From Bacteroidales bacterium (lineage in GTDB: Bacteria > Bacteroidota > Bacteroidia > Bacteroidales > UBA932): DNA of 64,000 nucleotides. The position numbers and the translations under genes were made by a program. The notes beneath the pieces were generated by a model. It had not been told where the DNA came from and made no database searches. It worked only from the letters and a program-made list of their open reading frames with translations. Positions 25,669 to 34,668 of this stretch are shown here, one piece after another (positions within the stretch are counted from its first letter, which is position 1; each line of letters opens with the position of its first letter). Location of the stretch: positions 1-64,000 of the forward strand of contig JAMPAT010000009.1 in assembly GCA_023667095.1 (NCBI GenBank). The letters are read 5' to 3'.

Positions 25669-26457
25669 CTATACACAGGCAAGTGTGGCGACACTTATCC
25701 GTACATCTGTTGGAAATACTTCCCTGAGTGCCTTGTAGCAGGCATTGACTGTAGCTCCCGTTGTGAATACATCGTCCACAATAAGGATATGCCTGAAAGG
25801 GCTGCTCCATACCGTTGCCATGTCTTTCCGGGTGTCGTATCTGCAAGATTGCTGTACATTGAACCGGTGTATGAATCCGCAGTTGACTGAAAATGCTCCG
25901 CAGACATTCAGGCATTTATGCTCAATGTCAAGCTTTGTCTGTGTCTTTGTGTGTCTTCTCCGTACAAGGATTTCCGGATACACCTTGGTCCCGGTCACTG
26001 TGGCAATGGACCGTGCAATAACCTCGGCCTGGTTATATCCGCGTTTCCATTTCCTTGTCCAATGCAGGGGAACCGGTACTATTGCATCCACATCACAGAA
26101 ATGCTGCGAGCAGGCAATCTTTTCTCCAAGCATCTTTCCGAAATGCTGTCCAATGGCCAGTTCTCCATGGTATTTCAGTCCGTAGCAGATATTACGGTAG
26201 TCCGAACCGGAACGGAAAAAGAAGAGCGCGGCTGCGAAAGAATATGGCTCATATCTTTCGAGACCGCGCTGTATCATTGCATTGTACCTGTCTGCCATAG
26301 GGTTGTGCGGCATGTTCCAGTTGTACGTCATAGGGATGTCTTCACGACAAGCTGTGCAGAGGTATTTCTCTCCAACGAGCAATTTCCTTCCGCACACTGC
26401 GCAATGTCTTGGCATAAGTACATCCGCAACCGCCCCTATAACATATTGTATTGTCAT
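25669..26457 (-). CDS. comF: ComF family phosphoribosyltransferase-like protein
   Basis: 262 residues from the ATG at 26457; the in-frame extension to 26511 adds nothing family-like. N-terminal zinc finger 'MPRHCAVCGRKLLVGEKYLC' with 'TACRED', middle 'GLKYHGELAIGQHFGKMLGE', and the PRPP-binding loop 'ILIVDDVFTTGATVNAC'. ComF proteins aid DNA uptake (competence) or nucleotide salvage; in Bacteroidota this is a stand-alone gene. Lies 155 bases downstream of fabG on the same strand with hairpins between, so probably transcribed separately. Confidence 0.9.
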   Translation of the reverse strand: MTIQYVIGAVADVLMPRHCAVCGRKLLVGEKYLCTACREDIPMTYNWNMPHNPMADRYNAMIQRGLERYEPYSFAAALFFFRSGSDYRNICYGLKYHGELAIGQHFGKMLGEKIACSQHFCDVDAIVPVPLHWTRKWKRGYNQAEVIARSIATVTGTKVYPEILVRRRHTKTQTKLDIEHKCLNVCGAFSVNCGFIHRFNVQQSCRYDTRKDMATVWSSPFRHILIVDDVFTTGATVNACYKALREVFPTDVRISVATLACV

Positions 26458-26531
26458 AACTATGAACTGCCCGCGCACATGTTCCTGCCTTTCCTTGACC
26501 GCTGCCTTCAATTCCAGTGTTTAGCTCGGAA

Positions 26532-26579
26532 GTCCCTTCAGGGACCGTCCCGGTCAGGGACGTGATCCCCCAGTGGGGG
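26532..26579. repeat. Cluster of short GC-rich hairpins between comF and fabG
   Basis: GTCCC-TTCA-GGGAC (26532-26545), a second GTCCC/GGGAC pair (about 26547-26561) and CCCCC-AGT-GGGGG (26567-26579) follow one another. They lie in the 155-base gap between the fabG stop and the comF start. Could be transcription pause or REP-like repeats; no gene here. Confidence 0.4.
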
Positions 26580-26596
26580 TGCAGGGGGGTAACAAC

Positions 26597-26628
26597 GTGC
26601 TATGAACTGCATTAGCAGTTCATAGCAC
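26597..26628 (-). terminator. Perfect hairpin spanning the fabG stop codon
   Basis: GTGCTATGAACTGC (26597-26610) and GCAGTTCATAGCAC (26615-26628) form a 14-bp perfect stem with a 4-base loop. The right arm lies inside the last codons of fabG and the stop is in the loop/arm. It likely terminates fabG mRNA or protects its 3' end; there is no T-tract. Confidence 0.55.
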
Positions 26629-27358
26629 CGCAGCAATGTATAACCTGTCCACTGACATATGAAGAAAGTGGAGAAGCCAGGAAGAGGGCAACATTCGCCA
26701 CATCCTCAGGAGTACCTCCACGGCGGAGAGGGATAGTCTTTGCCCACTCTTCCTTCACCTTGTCAGAAAGTGCATTGGTCATGTCAGTGATGATGAATCC
26801 AGGAGCTATACAGTTTGCACGGATTCCGCGTGGACCCATCTCCTTTGCTATGGACTTGGCAAGTCCGATAAGCCCGGCCTTTGATGCAGAATAGTTGCAT
26901 TGTCCTGCGTTTCCTGAGACACCTACAACAGAAGACATATTGATGATGCTTCCTTCACGCTGCTTTGCCATGATTGGTGTGCAGGCGTGGATAAAGTTGA
27001 ATGCAGATTTGAGGTTGACAGCGATGACAGCGTCCCACTGCTTCTCCTCCATCCTCATCATAAGGCCGTCCTTTGTAATTCCGGCATTGTTTACAAGGAT
27101 GTCAATATGTCCGAACTCATTGTGGATTTCAGTGACAACCTTGTGAGTCTCTTCGAAATCAGCTGCATTGGAAGCGTAAGCCTTGACCTTTACTCCAAAT
27201 GCCTCAAGCTCCTTTACGGTTGCCTCGGCAGCCTCATTGATTACGAGGTCAGTAAAGGCGATATCGGCACCTTCAGATGCGAATTTCATGGCGATAGCCT
27301 TTCCTATACCTCTTGCCGCACCAGTGATGACGGCAACTTTTCCTTCAAGAAGTCCCAT
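26612..27358 (-). CDS. fabG: 3-oxoacyl-[acyl-carrier-protein] reductase
   Basis: 248 residues, normal FabG length. Rossmann motif 'VAVITGAARGIGKAIA', NNAG motif 'HIDILVNNAGITKDGLMMRM', and the catalytic Ser-Tyr-Lys in 'NMSSVVG' and 'YSASKAG'. It reduces 3-oxoacyl-ACP with NADPH in the fatty acid elongation cycle. The C-terminus '...GQVIHCCGAMNC' is a slightly altered form of the usual GQxxxVDGG end. It follows rodA by 104 bases with its own TAnnTTTG box, so it is a separate unit. Confidence 0.9.
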   Translation of the reverse strand: MGLLEGKVAVITGAARGIGKAIAMKFASEGADIAFTDLVINEAAEATVKELEAFGVKVKAYASNAADFEETHKVVTEIHNEFGHIDILVNNAGITKDGLMMRMEEKQWDAVIAVNLKSAFNFIHACTPIMAKQREGSIINMSSVVGVSGNAGQCNYSASKAGLIGLAKSIAKEMGPRGIRANCIAPGFIITDMTNALSDKVKEEWAKTIPLRRGGTPEDVANVALFLASPLSSYVSGQVIHCCGAMNC

Positions 27359-27448
27359 AATAAATTTAGTTTAAGTTTATAGTAGTTTCTTATCCGTCTG
27401 CCTACCGTCTCCAGCCGTTTTCCTGCAGGATTCCGATAAACAAGACTG

Positions 27449-27456
27449 CAAAAGTA
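27449..27456 (-). promoter_or_regulatory. -7 box of fabG
   Basis: Minus strand TACTTTTG, a full match to TAnnTTTG, about 90 bases before the fabG start and right after the rodA 3' end. No clear -33 element. Confidence 0.45.
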
Positions 27457-27462
27457 ATCAAA

Positions 27463-28923
27463 TTAATTGGAATATCGCCTGTCGTGGCCGTCCAATGCAA
27501 TGAATATGAACAGCAATATGGTGAATGCCAGCAGTGAGGAGCCCCCATAGCTTATGAAGGGAAGCGGGATTCCGATGACAGGCATGATTCCGATTGTCAT
27601 GCCTATATTTATGAACAGGTGCATGAATATGCAGCTTGCAACGCAATAGCCATATATCCTTGTGAATGCCTCCTTGCTCTTCTCCGCATTGTGCACAATC
27701 CTCCATATCATGAAGATATATATGAGGATGACTGCAGACGATCCGAGAAATCCCCATTCTTCACCGATTGTACAGAAAATAAAGTCAGTACTTTGCTCCG
27801 GGACAAATCCGTACGTGGTCTGCGTGCCGTTGAGGTATCCTTTGCCGGCCAGCCCTCCCGAACCTATTGCAATCATGGACTGGTTTACATTGTATCCAAC
27901 TCCTGAAGGATCCTCCTTCATGCCGAGAAGGACCTCGATACGTTTGCGCTGGTGATCCTGCAGCACACTGTTGAACAGGAATTCTGTGGAAAACACTAAG
28001 AGTGTACCGGCAATCACAGCCGCTGCAGCAAAATATGTAAAGGCATTGCCCCTCCGGTATGCCTGGAACAGTGATATCGGAAGCACAGCCACCATTGCTG
28101 CTCCAAGTATATATAGTGGATTGACGGCTGCAGCTATCTCTTCCGGATTCTCGAAAAGCCCAGCTATATGCACAATGGCAGCAGGGACAAATCCCAGCGC
28201 AATGATGGCAGGAAGATATTTGATTGCCCACCCTTTAAGCCTGCCGGAATAGATTGCGTCACAGAATGTCGCCACAGCCAGCAGGAAAAGTATGGCCATA
28301 TATGGCGATACTGTAAGCGTCATTATGAACAGGACTATGGCCATGCCGATCATAAACAGCAGCCATCCGGAAAGTCCCTCCCTGTAGAGGACAAATGCAA
28401 ATCCCACATACACCAGGGTCGTCCCTGTCTCATTCTGCAGTATGATTATCAGCATCGGGAGGACTATGATTGCCGCAACCGTCAGGAAATGCTTCATGTT
28501 TCCCATCTTGAATCCGTACTGCCCCATGACCGTGGCAAGAAGCAGCGATGTCGATATCTTTGAGATTTCGGCAGGCTGGAACTTTATAGGGCCGAAGACG
28601 AACCATGACTGGGAACCTTTTGTAGATGTCCCGAGGAATATGACAGTTACCAGAAGGAGAATTGTCAGTGCATATATAGGTACGGAAAGGCTTTCGTAAA
28701 TCCTCGGGTTGAATATGAACACAATCAGCACAGCCATCGCAAGGCTGATCATCAGCCACATGAACTGTTTGCCGCTTCTTCCGGACAGACTCAGTATCGA
28801 ACCTGCCTCTGCGGAATGTATGGAAGCATATATGTTGATGATCCCGATAGCTGTCAGCACAGCATAGCACAGGACCAGAATCCAGTCAATGTTCTTGGAT
28901 AATCCTTTTTCTGTCAGTTGCAT
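27463..28923 (-). CDS. rodA: Rod-shape determining peptidoglycan polymerase RodA (SEDS family)
   Basis: 486 residues with ten or more membrane segments. SEDS signatures: 'SGRSGKQFMWLMISLAM' near the N-terminus, 'FQPAEISKISTSLLLA', 'NETGTTLVYVGFAFVLYREG', and the large-loop sequence 'GSGGLAGKGYLNGTQT' and 'FVPEQSTDFIFCTIGEEWGF'. RodA polymerises glycan strands from lipid II with PBP2. The extra internal length relative to E. coli RodA (about 370) is a membrane-spanning insertion between about residues 215 and 310, seen in other Bacteroidota. Last gene of the mre operon, 13 bases after mrdA. Confidence 0.93.
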   Translation of the reverse strand: MQLTEKGLSKNIDWILVLCYAVLTAIGIINIYASIHSAEAGSILSLSGRSGKQFMWLMISLAMAVLIVFIFNPRIYESLSVPIYALTILLLVTVIFLGTSTKGSQSWFVFGPIKFQPAEISKISTSLLLATVMGQYGFKMGNMKHFLTVAAIIVLPMLIIILQNETGTTLVYVGFAFVLYREGLSGWLLFMIGMAIVLFIMTLTVSPYMAILFLLAVATFCDAIYSGRLKGWAIKYLPAIIALGFVPAAIVHIAGLFENPEEIAAAVNPLYILGAAMVAVLPISLFQAYRRGNAFTYFAAAAVIAGTLLVFSTEFLFNSVLQDHQRKRIEVLLGMKEDPSGVGYNVNQSMIAIGSGGLAGKGYLNGTQTTYGFVPEQSTDFIFCTIGEEWGFLGSSAVILIYIFMIWRIVHNAEKSKEAFTRIYGYCVASCIFMHLFINIGMTIGIMPVIGIPLPFISYGGSSLLAFTILLFIFIALDGHDRRYSN

Positions 28924-28936
28924 ATGGCTTTTATGC

Positions 28937-30778
28937 TTAGTTCGGTTTGACCTTGTGCATCAGGTTGCCGTCAAGGACCCTTTTCTCCAGTGGCTTGCGG
29001 GATTCCCCGATTTCCCCGTTCAGATACTTCTCGACAAGCAGTGAGGCGATAGGGGCAGCCCATGCCGCACCGAATGAGCCGTTCTCAACGTATGCAGCAA
29101 CGGCTATCTTGGGGTTGTCCTTTGGCGCAAAGCAGATGAAGACGGAGTTGTCGTCTCCGCGCGGATTCTGCGCTGTACCTGTCTTTCCGCAGATGTCCAG
29201 GCCCTTGACCTCCGCTACGCTGGCCGTACCTCCGGAGCCGTATCCGCTGTTGACAGCCCTGTACATCCCCTGCACAACTTTCGGGAAATGAAGGGTGTCC
29301 ACCATCGTGTACTGCTTCTCTTTGTATTTGTCATCAATTGAGACGTTTTCGGAGTCCTTGACAATGTGCGGGATATAGTAGAATCCACGGTTCGCGATTG
29401 TAGAACAGAGGTTTGCAAGGTGCAGAGGGGTGCATCCTATCTCACCCTGGCCTATTGACAGGGATATGATTGTGGTAGCTTTCCAGCCGCCTTTGCCATA
29501 GACCTTGTTGTAATATTTCGAATCCGGGATTGTGCCTCCAAGTTCAGCCGGGAAGTCGCTCCCGAGCTTCCGCCCGAACCCGAAACTCTTGACATAGCTG
29601 TTCCACACATCAAGTGCCTCTCCGATGTTGCTGTACCTGCTGTTCTCAAGCAGGTTTCTCAGGACATAGCAATAGTATGCGTTGCATGACATCATGATGG
29701 ACTCCTCCAGGTTCAGCGGGGAACGGTGGGCATGGCATCCGAGCTTGTGTTTCCCGAAATGGTATCCCATACTGCATGGATAGCATGTTGAAGGTGCAAG
29801 GACCCCTTCCTGCAGGCCGATAAGGCCGTTGACGAGCTTGAATACGGAGCCTGGAGGATATGGTGCCTGTACAGCCCTGTTGAACATCGGCTTGTACGGG
29901 TTGGAGACCACTTCCCCGTAATGGTTCCCGAAGTCCGCGAGTATGTCCACGTCTATTCCAGGACTTGACACAAGTGTCAGAATCTCACCGGTGGAAGGCT
30001 CGATTGCAACGAGGCTTCCGACCTTGTTCTGCATCAGCATCTGTCCGTAATGCTGCAGTTCCGCATCGATTGTTGTCGTTATGTCATTTCCAGGAACGGC
30101 TTCCTTGTCCATCTCCCCGTCCCTGTAGCGCGTCATTATCCTGTTGTGCGAATTCCTCAGGTATACAGCATAGCCTTTCTCGCCTCTCAGGTCCTTTTCC
30201 CTTGCAGCCTCTATTCCTGTCATCCCTGCGTAGTCCCCGGCCTTATATTCGCCCTCGTGCCTGTTGATATATGACTGATCGACCTCGGAGACATATCCGA
30301 GCAGGTTCCCTCCTGCATTGAACGGGTATTCCCTTGCATTTCTGACCTGGCCGCTGAATCCGGGAAACATATACGCCACCTCTGCGAATTTCATATAGGT
30401 TTCCGGCGAAAGCTGCTTTATCATTACGACCGACTGGTAGCCGATTCTCCTCCTGTTCTTCCTGTATTCCCCGAATTTCCTGGTCACGAATTCCTTTTCC
30501 ACACCGAGCACACGGCAGAATGTCGCAGTGTCAAATGCCTCCACGTCGCGTGGGGTGACAAGCAGGTCGTAGGTAGTCTTGTTGCCGACAAGTATTTTCC
30601 CGTTCCTGTCATGGATGATTCCGCGCACAGGATAGATTGTCTGGTAGACCATTGAGTTGTTGGACGCGTCAATCTTGAACTTGTCATCGATAATCTGTAT
30701 GACAAACAGGCGTGCAATAAGGATTGCAGCCGTGATTCCTAATCCTATGAGCAGCTTGTTTGGCCTGTCCAGTTTCAT
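28937..30778 (-). CDS. mrdA: Penicillin-binding protein 2 (elongasome transpeptidase)
   Basis: 613 residues: one N-terminal membrane anchor (about 8-25), PBP dimerisation domain with 'YPVRGIIHDRNGKILVGNK', then the transpeptidase with 'PPGSVFKLVNGL' (catalytic Ser of SxxK), 'SCNAYY' (SxN) and 'GKTGTAQNPRG' (KTG). Class B PBP that cross-links the strands made by RodA. Operon position between mreD (4 bases upstream) and rodA (13 bases downstream) identifies it as the PBP2 of rod growth rather than FtsI. Confidence 0.95.
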   Translation of the reverse strand: MKLDRPNKLLIGLGITAAILIARLFVIQIIDDKFKIDASNNSMVYQTIYPVRGIIHDRNGKILVGNKTTYDLLVTPRDVEAFDTATFCRVLGVEKEFVTRKFGEYRKNRRRIGYQSVVMIKQLSPETYMKFAEVAYMFPGFSGQVRNAREYPFNAGGNLLGYVSEVDQSYINRHEGEYKAGDYAGMTGIEAAREKDLRGEKGYAVYLRNSHNRIMTRYRDGEMDKEAVPGNDITTTIDAELQHYGQMLMQNKVGSLVAIEPSTGEILTLVSSPGIDVDILADFGNHYGEVVSNPYKPMFNRAVQAPYPPGSVFKLVNGLIGLQEGVLAPSTCYPCSMGYHFGKHKLGCHAHRSPLNLEESIMMSCNAYYCYVLRNLLENSRYSNIGEALDVWNSYVKSFGFGRKLGSDFPAELGGTIPDSKYYNKVYGKGGWKATTIISLSIGQGEIGCTPLHLANLCSTIANRGFYYIPHIVKDSENVSIDDKYKEKQYTMVDTLHFPKVVQGMYRAVNSGYGSGGTASVAEVKGLDICGKTGTAQNPRGDDNSVFICFAPKDNPKIAVAAYVENGSFGAAWAAPIASLLVEKYLNGEIGESRKPLEKRVLDGNLMHKVKPN

Positions 30779-30782
30779 CTGT

Positions 30783-31298
30783 CTAATTGTTTTGGGAGGT
30801 GAGGATATTCACAACAAACAATGAAAGCGGGAATGTGCACACCATGCTTCCGGCAAACCTTGCGGCGTTGAACCAGGAAGGACGTACACCGGCTCCGTCT
30901 GCAAGTATGTATATGACGAAAAATATCATCATGGCAAGGAACAGTGCGTATGAAATCTTTGCGGCCCCGTTTTTCCTGAACGAGAAGTTGTCCTGTCTTG
31001 TCAGCATGTCCTCTCCCATGATTATCCTGATTATTGTCTTCTGTGACAATGCTACAGGAACCAGTGCAAGCGTGTTCAGCCCGAGTATGCCCTCTGCCAG
31101 GAAATCTACTGCCAGTCCCGAGGCAAATGCGATTGCCATAACCCAGACAGTGTTTATGGAAACCGGAATGCAGAGAATCATGGCAGGCAGGATAGACAGC
31201 ATGATGTATGGGCTGAAATTGAAGTAGTTGCCTATCACCACCTGGGCAATAAGCAGCAGCGGGAATATTATCCCGAAATTCTGGACTGCATTCTTCAT
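30783..31298 (-). CDS. mreD: Rod shape-determining protein MreD
   Basis: 171 residues, five or six predicted membrane segments, no soluble domain. Sequence conservation is low in MreD; the call rests on size, hydrophobic pattern, 'LPAMILCIPVSINTVWVMAI' and 'FASGLAVDFLAEGILGLNTL', and its place between mreC (4-base overlap) and mrdA. Links MreC and the elongasome in the inner membrane. Confidence 0.88.
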   Translation of the reverse strand: MKNAVQNFGIIFPLLLIAQVVIGNYFNFSPYIMLSILPAMILCIPVSINTVWVMAIAFASGLAVDFLAEGILGLNTLALVPVALSQKTIIRIIMGEDMLTRQDNFSFRKNGAAKISYALFLAMMIFFVIYILADGAGVRPSWFNAARFAGSMVCTFPLSLFVVNILTSQNN

Positions 31299-32113
31299 CT
31301 TGTCTCCAGTTCCTTTAGTTCTTCCTTGTCAAGGTTGGCTGTCACAGTCACATACCGGACTTTACTGAAATCAGTAAACATCAGGATGTCAATTTCGTAT
31401 GTCGCCCCGTTTATCGTCTTCCATGTCTCTATGGTCCCGATAGGTATGTCAGGTGGGAATATGGCGGAATACCCGCTTGTGTAGACCGTGTCGCCCCTGA
31501 CAACCTCGATGTGCTGCGGGATTTCACCCAATATCGCGCTTCTGGTGTCCCTGCCATTCCATCTCAACGCCCCGACGGCCCCGTCTTTTCCAATCCTTGC
31601 GCTTACAGCCATGTCGGCGTTGGTGAACGCCCTTGCGTATGAATAATGCTGGCTGACAGCATCTACAATGCCTATGACACCGTTCCTGGTCACTATGCCC
31701 GAATGGGCCTTGATCCCGTCCATGGAGCCTTTGTTGATTATCAGGTAGCTGTGCTGGCGGCTGTTGCCAGCCTTTGTGATTGCAGCAGGGATGTACATGT
31801 AGTTGCCTATGCAGTAGGCTGACGTGCCGTCTTCCAATTTATCAGCCATGGAAATGTGCCCGTATTCCCTCAGCTTCCTGAGCAGGAGTGCATTCTCCTC
31901 TGCCAGTTCCTCATTTATCCTGTTGAGACGGAAATACCTGGATATGGACTCCGTCCCTCCCCAGACAGTGGACATGAAGCCATGCACGCCTCTTGAAATC
32001 CATGTGTCCTGGAGAATCCCGTTATATTTCAACATACCCAATGCAGCTACCTCCATTATGATGAAGATAGCTGCGACTGTCATGTAATATAATATGTTTC
32101 CTTTGCGGGACAT
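31295..32113 (-). CDS. mreC: Rod shape-determining protein MreC
   Basis: 272 residues: one N-terminal membrane helix (about 10-30), a coiled coil (about 60-90, 'RLNRINEELAEENALLLRKL') and the paired beta-barrel domains with 'SGIVTRNGVIGIVDAVSQHY' and 'GDTVYTSGYSAIFPPDIPIG'. It scaffolds PBP2 in the periplasm. One base separates it from mreB and it overlaps mreD by 4 bases. Confidence 0.93.
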   Translation of the reverse strand: MSRKGNILYYMTVAAIFIIMEVAALGMLKYNGILQDTWISRGVHGFMSTVWGGTESISRYFRLNRINEELAEENALLLRKLREYGHISMADKLEDGTSAYCIGNYMYIPAAITKAGNSRQHSYLIINKGSMDGIKAHSGIVTRNGVIGIVDAVSQHYSYARAFTNADMAVSARIGKDGAVGALRWNGRDTRSAILGEIPQHIEVVRGDTVYTSGYSAIFPPDIPIGTIETWKTINGATYEIDILMFTDFSKVRYVTVTANLDKEELKELETR

Positions 32114-32114
32114 C

Positions 32115-33137
32115 TTATCTCATGAGGAATGGATAATGTTCCGCGTTCTTCAGGGCAAGGCATGTTCCGCGTGCCACAGCCCTCAGAGGATCCTCTGCAA
32201 CATGGAACGGGATATTCACCTTCTCGCTGAGCCTCTTGTCAAGCCCCCTCAGGAGTGCACCGCCCCCGGAAAGGAAGATTCCGTTCTCCACTATGTCCGA
32301 GTAAAGCTCAGGCGGAGTCTGCTCCAGGACATGCAGGATTCCGGTCTCTATCTTTGCAATGCTCTTGTCAAGGCAGTGTGAGATGTCCTCATATGTGATT
32401 GTCGCTGCAATCGGGTGAGCCGTCATCAGGTTAGGTCCCCTTACTGTAAATGGCTCAGGCTCTACCTCAAGCTCAGGAAGCACGGAACCTACTGCAATCT
32501 TTATCTTTTCAGCAGTGATTTCTCCTACCTTGATGTTGTACTGCTGCCTCATGTAGTACTGTATGTCGCTTGTCAGCACGTCTCCTGCTACACGGATACT
32601 GTCCTGTACCACGATTCCTCCGAGTGATATTACGGCAATCTCAGTTGTTCCTCCTCCTATGTCAACAACCATGTTCCCTTTAGGTGCCTCCACGTCAAGC
32701 CCGATACCGAGGGCGGCAGCCATTGGCTCGTATATCAGATATACATCCCTTCCTCCGGCACGCTCTGTGGACTCCCTTACTGCCTTGCGCTCGACAGGGG
32801 TGCTTCCGGACGGGATGCCTACCACAATCTTAAGGTTAGGGGTGAAGATTGACCTGCGTTTCCTGTTCACCTGCCTGATGAATCCGCGTATCATGATTTC
32901 AGCGGCATCGAAGTCTGCGATGACACCGTCCCTGAGAGGGCGGACTGTCTTGATGCCGGGATTCTCCCTTTCCTGCATCAGCTTGGCCTTCTGCCCGATG
33001 GCTATCATTTTACCTGTAAGGTTGTCAAATGCTACAATGCTTGGCTCGTCCAGTATGATCTTGTCATTCTGGAAAATCACCGTATTTGCTGTGCCCAGGT
33101 CGATGGCAAGTTCCTGGGTCAAAAAAGAAAATCCCAT
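32115..33137 (-). CDS. mreB: Actin-like rod shape-determining protein MreB
   Basis: 340 residues, full length. ATPase motifs: 'AIDLGTANTVIF' (phosphate 1), 'VVDIGGGTTEIAVISLGGI' (phosphate 2) and 'FLSGGGALLRGLDKRL' (adenosine). The N-terminus 'MGFSFLTQELAID' fits the amphipathic membrane-binding start. Polymerises along the membrane to guide lateral wall synthesis. First gene of the operon mreB-mreC-mreD-mrdA-rodA, divergent from ispD with 84 bases between. Confidence 0.97.
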   Translation of the reverse strand: MGFSFLTQELAIDLGTANTVIFQNDKIILDEPSIVAFDNLTGKMIAIGQKAKLMQERENPGIKTVRPLRDGVIADFDAAEIMIRGFIRQVNRKRRSIFTPNLKIVVGIPSGSTPVERKAVRESTERAGGRDVYLIYEPMAAALGIGLDVEAPKGNMVVDIGGGTTEIAVISLGGIVVQDSIRVAGDVLTSDIQYYMRQQYNIKVGEITAEKIKIAVGSVLPELEVEPEPFTVRGPNLMTAHPIAATITYEDISHCLDKSIAKIETGILHVLEQTPPELYSDIVENGIFLSGGGALLRGLDKRLSEKVNIPFHVAEDPLRAVARGTCLALKNAEHYPFLMR

Positions 33138-33187
33138 ACTAAAATCTGTCGGTTTAATTTTGAGGTCGTAAAATTACGGAAAAAAGT

Positions 33188-33195
33188 TAAATTTG
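33188..33195 (+). promoter_or_regulatory. -7 box of ispD
   Basis: TAAATTTG, full match to TAnnTTTG, 26 bases before the ispD ATG; TTTG at 33159-33162 is a possible -33 but 25 bases away. The opposite strand carries TAATTTTA about 30 bases before mreB, so the 84-base gap probably holds two divergent promoters. Confidence 0.5.
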
Positions 33196-33221
33196 CGAAC
33201 AAAAGAGAACAATTAAGTTAC

Positions 33222-33941
33222 ATGGAAAGGAAAAAATTTCTGATAGTCACGGCAGGAGGAAAAGGTGTGCGGATGGGAGGTGCTGTACCAAAGCAGTTTA
33301 TGGAGATTGGAGGAAAGGCTGTCCTCAGGCTCTCGATAGAGCGTTTCCTTGAGGCTGTCCCGGACATAAAGGTGATGGCAGTACTTCCGCAGGAACATAT
33401 TGCCCTATGGAAGGAATATTGCATCAGGACCGGCTTTGTATGTCCCCAGACGATAGTGCCGGGAGGATTTACACGGTTCCATTCCGTGAAGAACGCTCTT
33501 GCCAGGATTCCTGACGGAGCGGCTGTTGCTGTACATGACGGTGTCAGGCCCTTTGTCCCTGTTGAGATGATAAGGGATATGTTTGATGTGGCCGTGTCCG
33601 CCCCTGCTGTTGTCCCTGTTGTCCCCGTTGTGGATACACTTAAGGTATTGAGGCGTGTAGAAGGAGACGGCGGGACTGAAAGGCTTGAACCTGTGACAGG
33701 AGCATCTGCAGACCGTAGCGTCCTGTTCGGTGCGCAGACCCCGCAGGTATTCCATTCAGAGGTGCTGAGGGAAGCTTATATGCAGGCATTTGACCCTCTG
33801 TTCACAGACGATGCTTCTGTGGTGGAAAGAAAAAATATTCCGGTCAGATATGTGGATGGTGACCGGAACAATATAAAGATAACTACAAGGGAAGACCTTG
33901 TCCTTGCGGAGGCAATCATGTCGCTCAAGGCCATCCGGTGA
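33222..33941 (+). CDS. ispD: 2-C-methyl-D-erythritol 4-phosphate cytidylyltransferase
   Basis: 239 residues. N-terminal nucleotide-binding motif 'TAGGKGVRMGGAVPKQFM', 'VAVHDGVRPFVP' and 'LFGAQTPQVFH' are diagnostic, as is the end 'NIKITTREDLVLAEAI'. Converts MEP and CTP to CDP-ME in the non-mevalonate isoprenoid pathway, which feeds undecaprenyl phosphate needed by the neighbouring cell-wall genes. Monocistronic, convergent with the Lrp-type gene. Confidence 0.95.
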   Translation: MERKKFLIVTAGGKGVRMGGAVPKQFMEIGGKAVLRLSIERFLEAVPDIKVMAVLPQEHIALWKEYCIRTGFVCPQTIVPGGFTRFHSVKNALARIPDGAAVAVHDGVRPFVPVEMIRDMFDVAVSAPAVVPVVPVVDTLKVLRRVEGDGGTERLEPVTGASADRSVLFGAQTPQVFHSEVLREAYMQAFDPLFTDDASVVERKNIPVRYVDGDRNNIKITTREDLVLAEAIMSLKAIR

Positions 33942-33949
33942 GAAGGTGC

Positions 33950-34456
33950 TTACTCCTTTGTGACAATGTCCCTGGTAAAATTCGTGCTCTGGTATTCCTT
34001 TACCCAGACCTGTCTCTCGATAGCCTGGTCAAGTGAAATCATTGTTTCTGTGGACTGTACATATGGAGTCTTCTGGATCGTGTTTATCAGGACTTCCATA
34101 AGGTGGTCATGGTCAATGCAATATACTTTAAGCAGCAATGCATATCTTCCTGTGATGAAATGACATTCTACAATTTCCGAGATTCTCTTGAATGATTCGA
34201 TTACTTCCGGATATTTGTTCGCTTCAGACAATGATACGCTGATAAAGGCGCATACGTTAAGGCCTATGGCCTGGGGCTTGACGAGAAGCCTTGAACCAGT
34301 TATTACACCATTGGCTTCAAGTCTTTTGACCCTCTGGTGTATTGCAGCGCCAGAGACGCCGCACTCCCTGGCAATCTCAAGAAACGGCATCCTTGCGTTC
34401 TTGATGAGAAAATAAAGGATTTTCTGATCGATTCGATCAATGTGATAGACCGGCAT
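33950..34456 (-). CDS. Lrp/AsnC family transcriptional regulator
   Basis: 168 residues: winged helix at 5-65 ('DQKILYFLIKNARMPFLEIA', 'RECGVSGAAIHQRVKRLEAN') and the RAM ligand domain at about 75-150 with 'IVECHFITGRYALLLKVYC'. Usually binds an amino acid and controls amino acid metabolism or acts globally. It stands alone between ispD and topA; target not visible. Confidence 0.92.
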   Translation of the reverse strand: MPVYHIDRIDQKILYFLIKNARMPFLEIARECGVSGAAIHQRVKRLEANGVITGSRLLVKPQAIGLNVCAFISVSLSEANKYPEVIESFKRISEIVECHFITGRYALLLKVYCIDHDHLMEVLINTIQKTPYVQSTETMISLDQAIERQVWVKEYQSTNFTRDIVTKE

Positions 34457-34602
34457 AGTTCGTTTGTATTAAAATAATTATCGCAAAATGCGAATTTATA
34501 AAAAAAATAATAAAAAACAACGGTTCCGTCAATATGCGCCATGAAAATTTCGGATAATAGTGGACTGTTGCCGGATATGTATGCACTTTATGGATAAAAG
34601 GC

Positions 34603-34643
34603 ATGCGCTCCAGATGCAGTCAAAAGACACATCTGGAGCGCAT
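34603..34643. terminator. Strong hairpin downstream of topA
   Basis: Perfect 14-bp inverted repeat ATGCGCTCCAGATG (34603-34616) / CATCTGGAGCGCAT (34630-34643), 13-base loop, 26 bases after the topA stop on the minus strand, followed there by CCTTTTATCC. The remaining gap to the Lrp-type start (34457-34602) is AT-rich leader sequence. Confidence 0.7.
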
Positions 34644-34668
34644 CGGATATAGCCATTCGGCATTGCGC

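Noticed and set aside
29965..30267. Long open frames antisense to mrdA and other core genes
   Set aside because: They mirror high-GC third positions of well-supported genes and carry no motifs.
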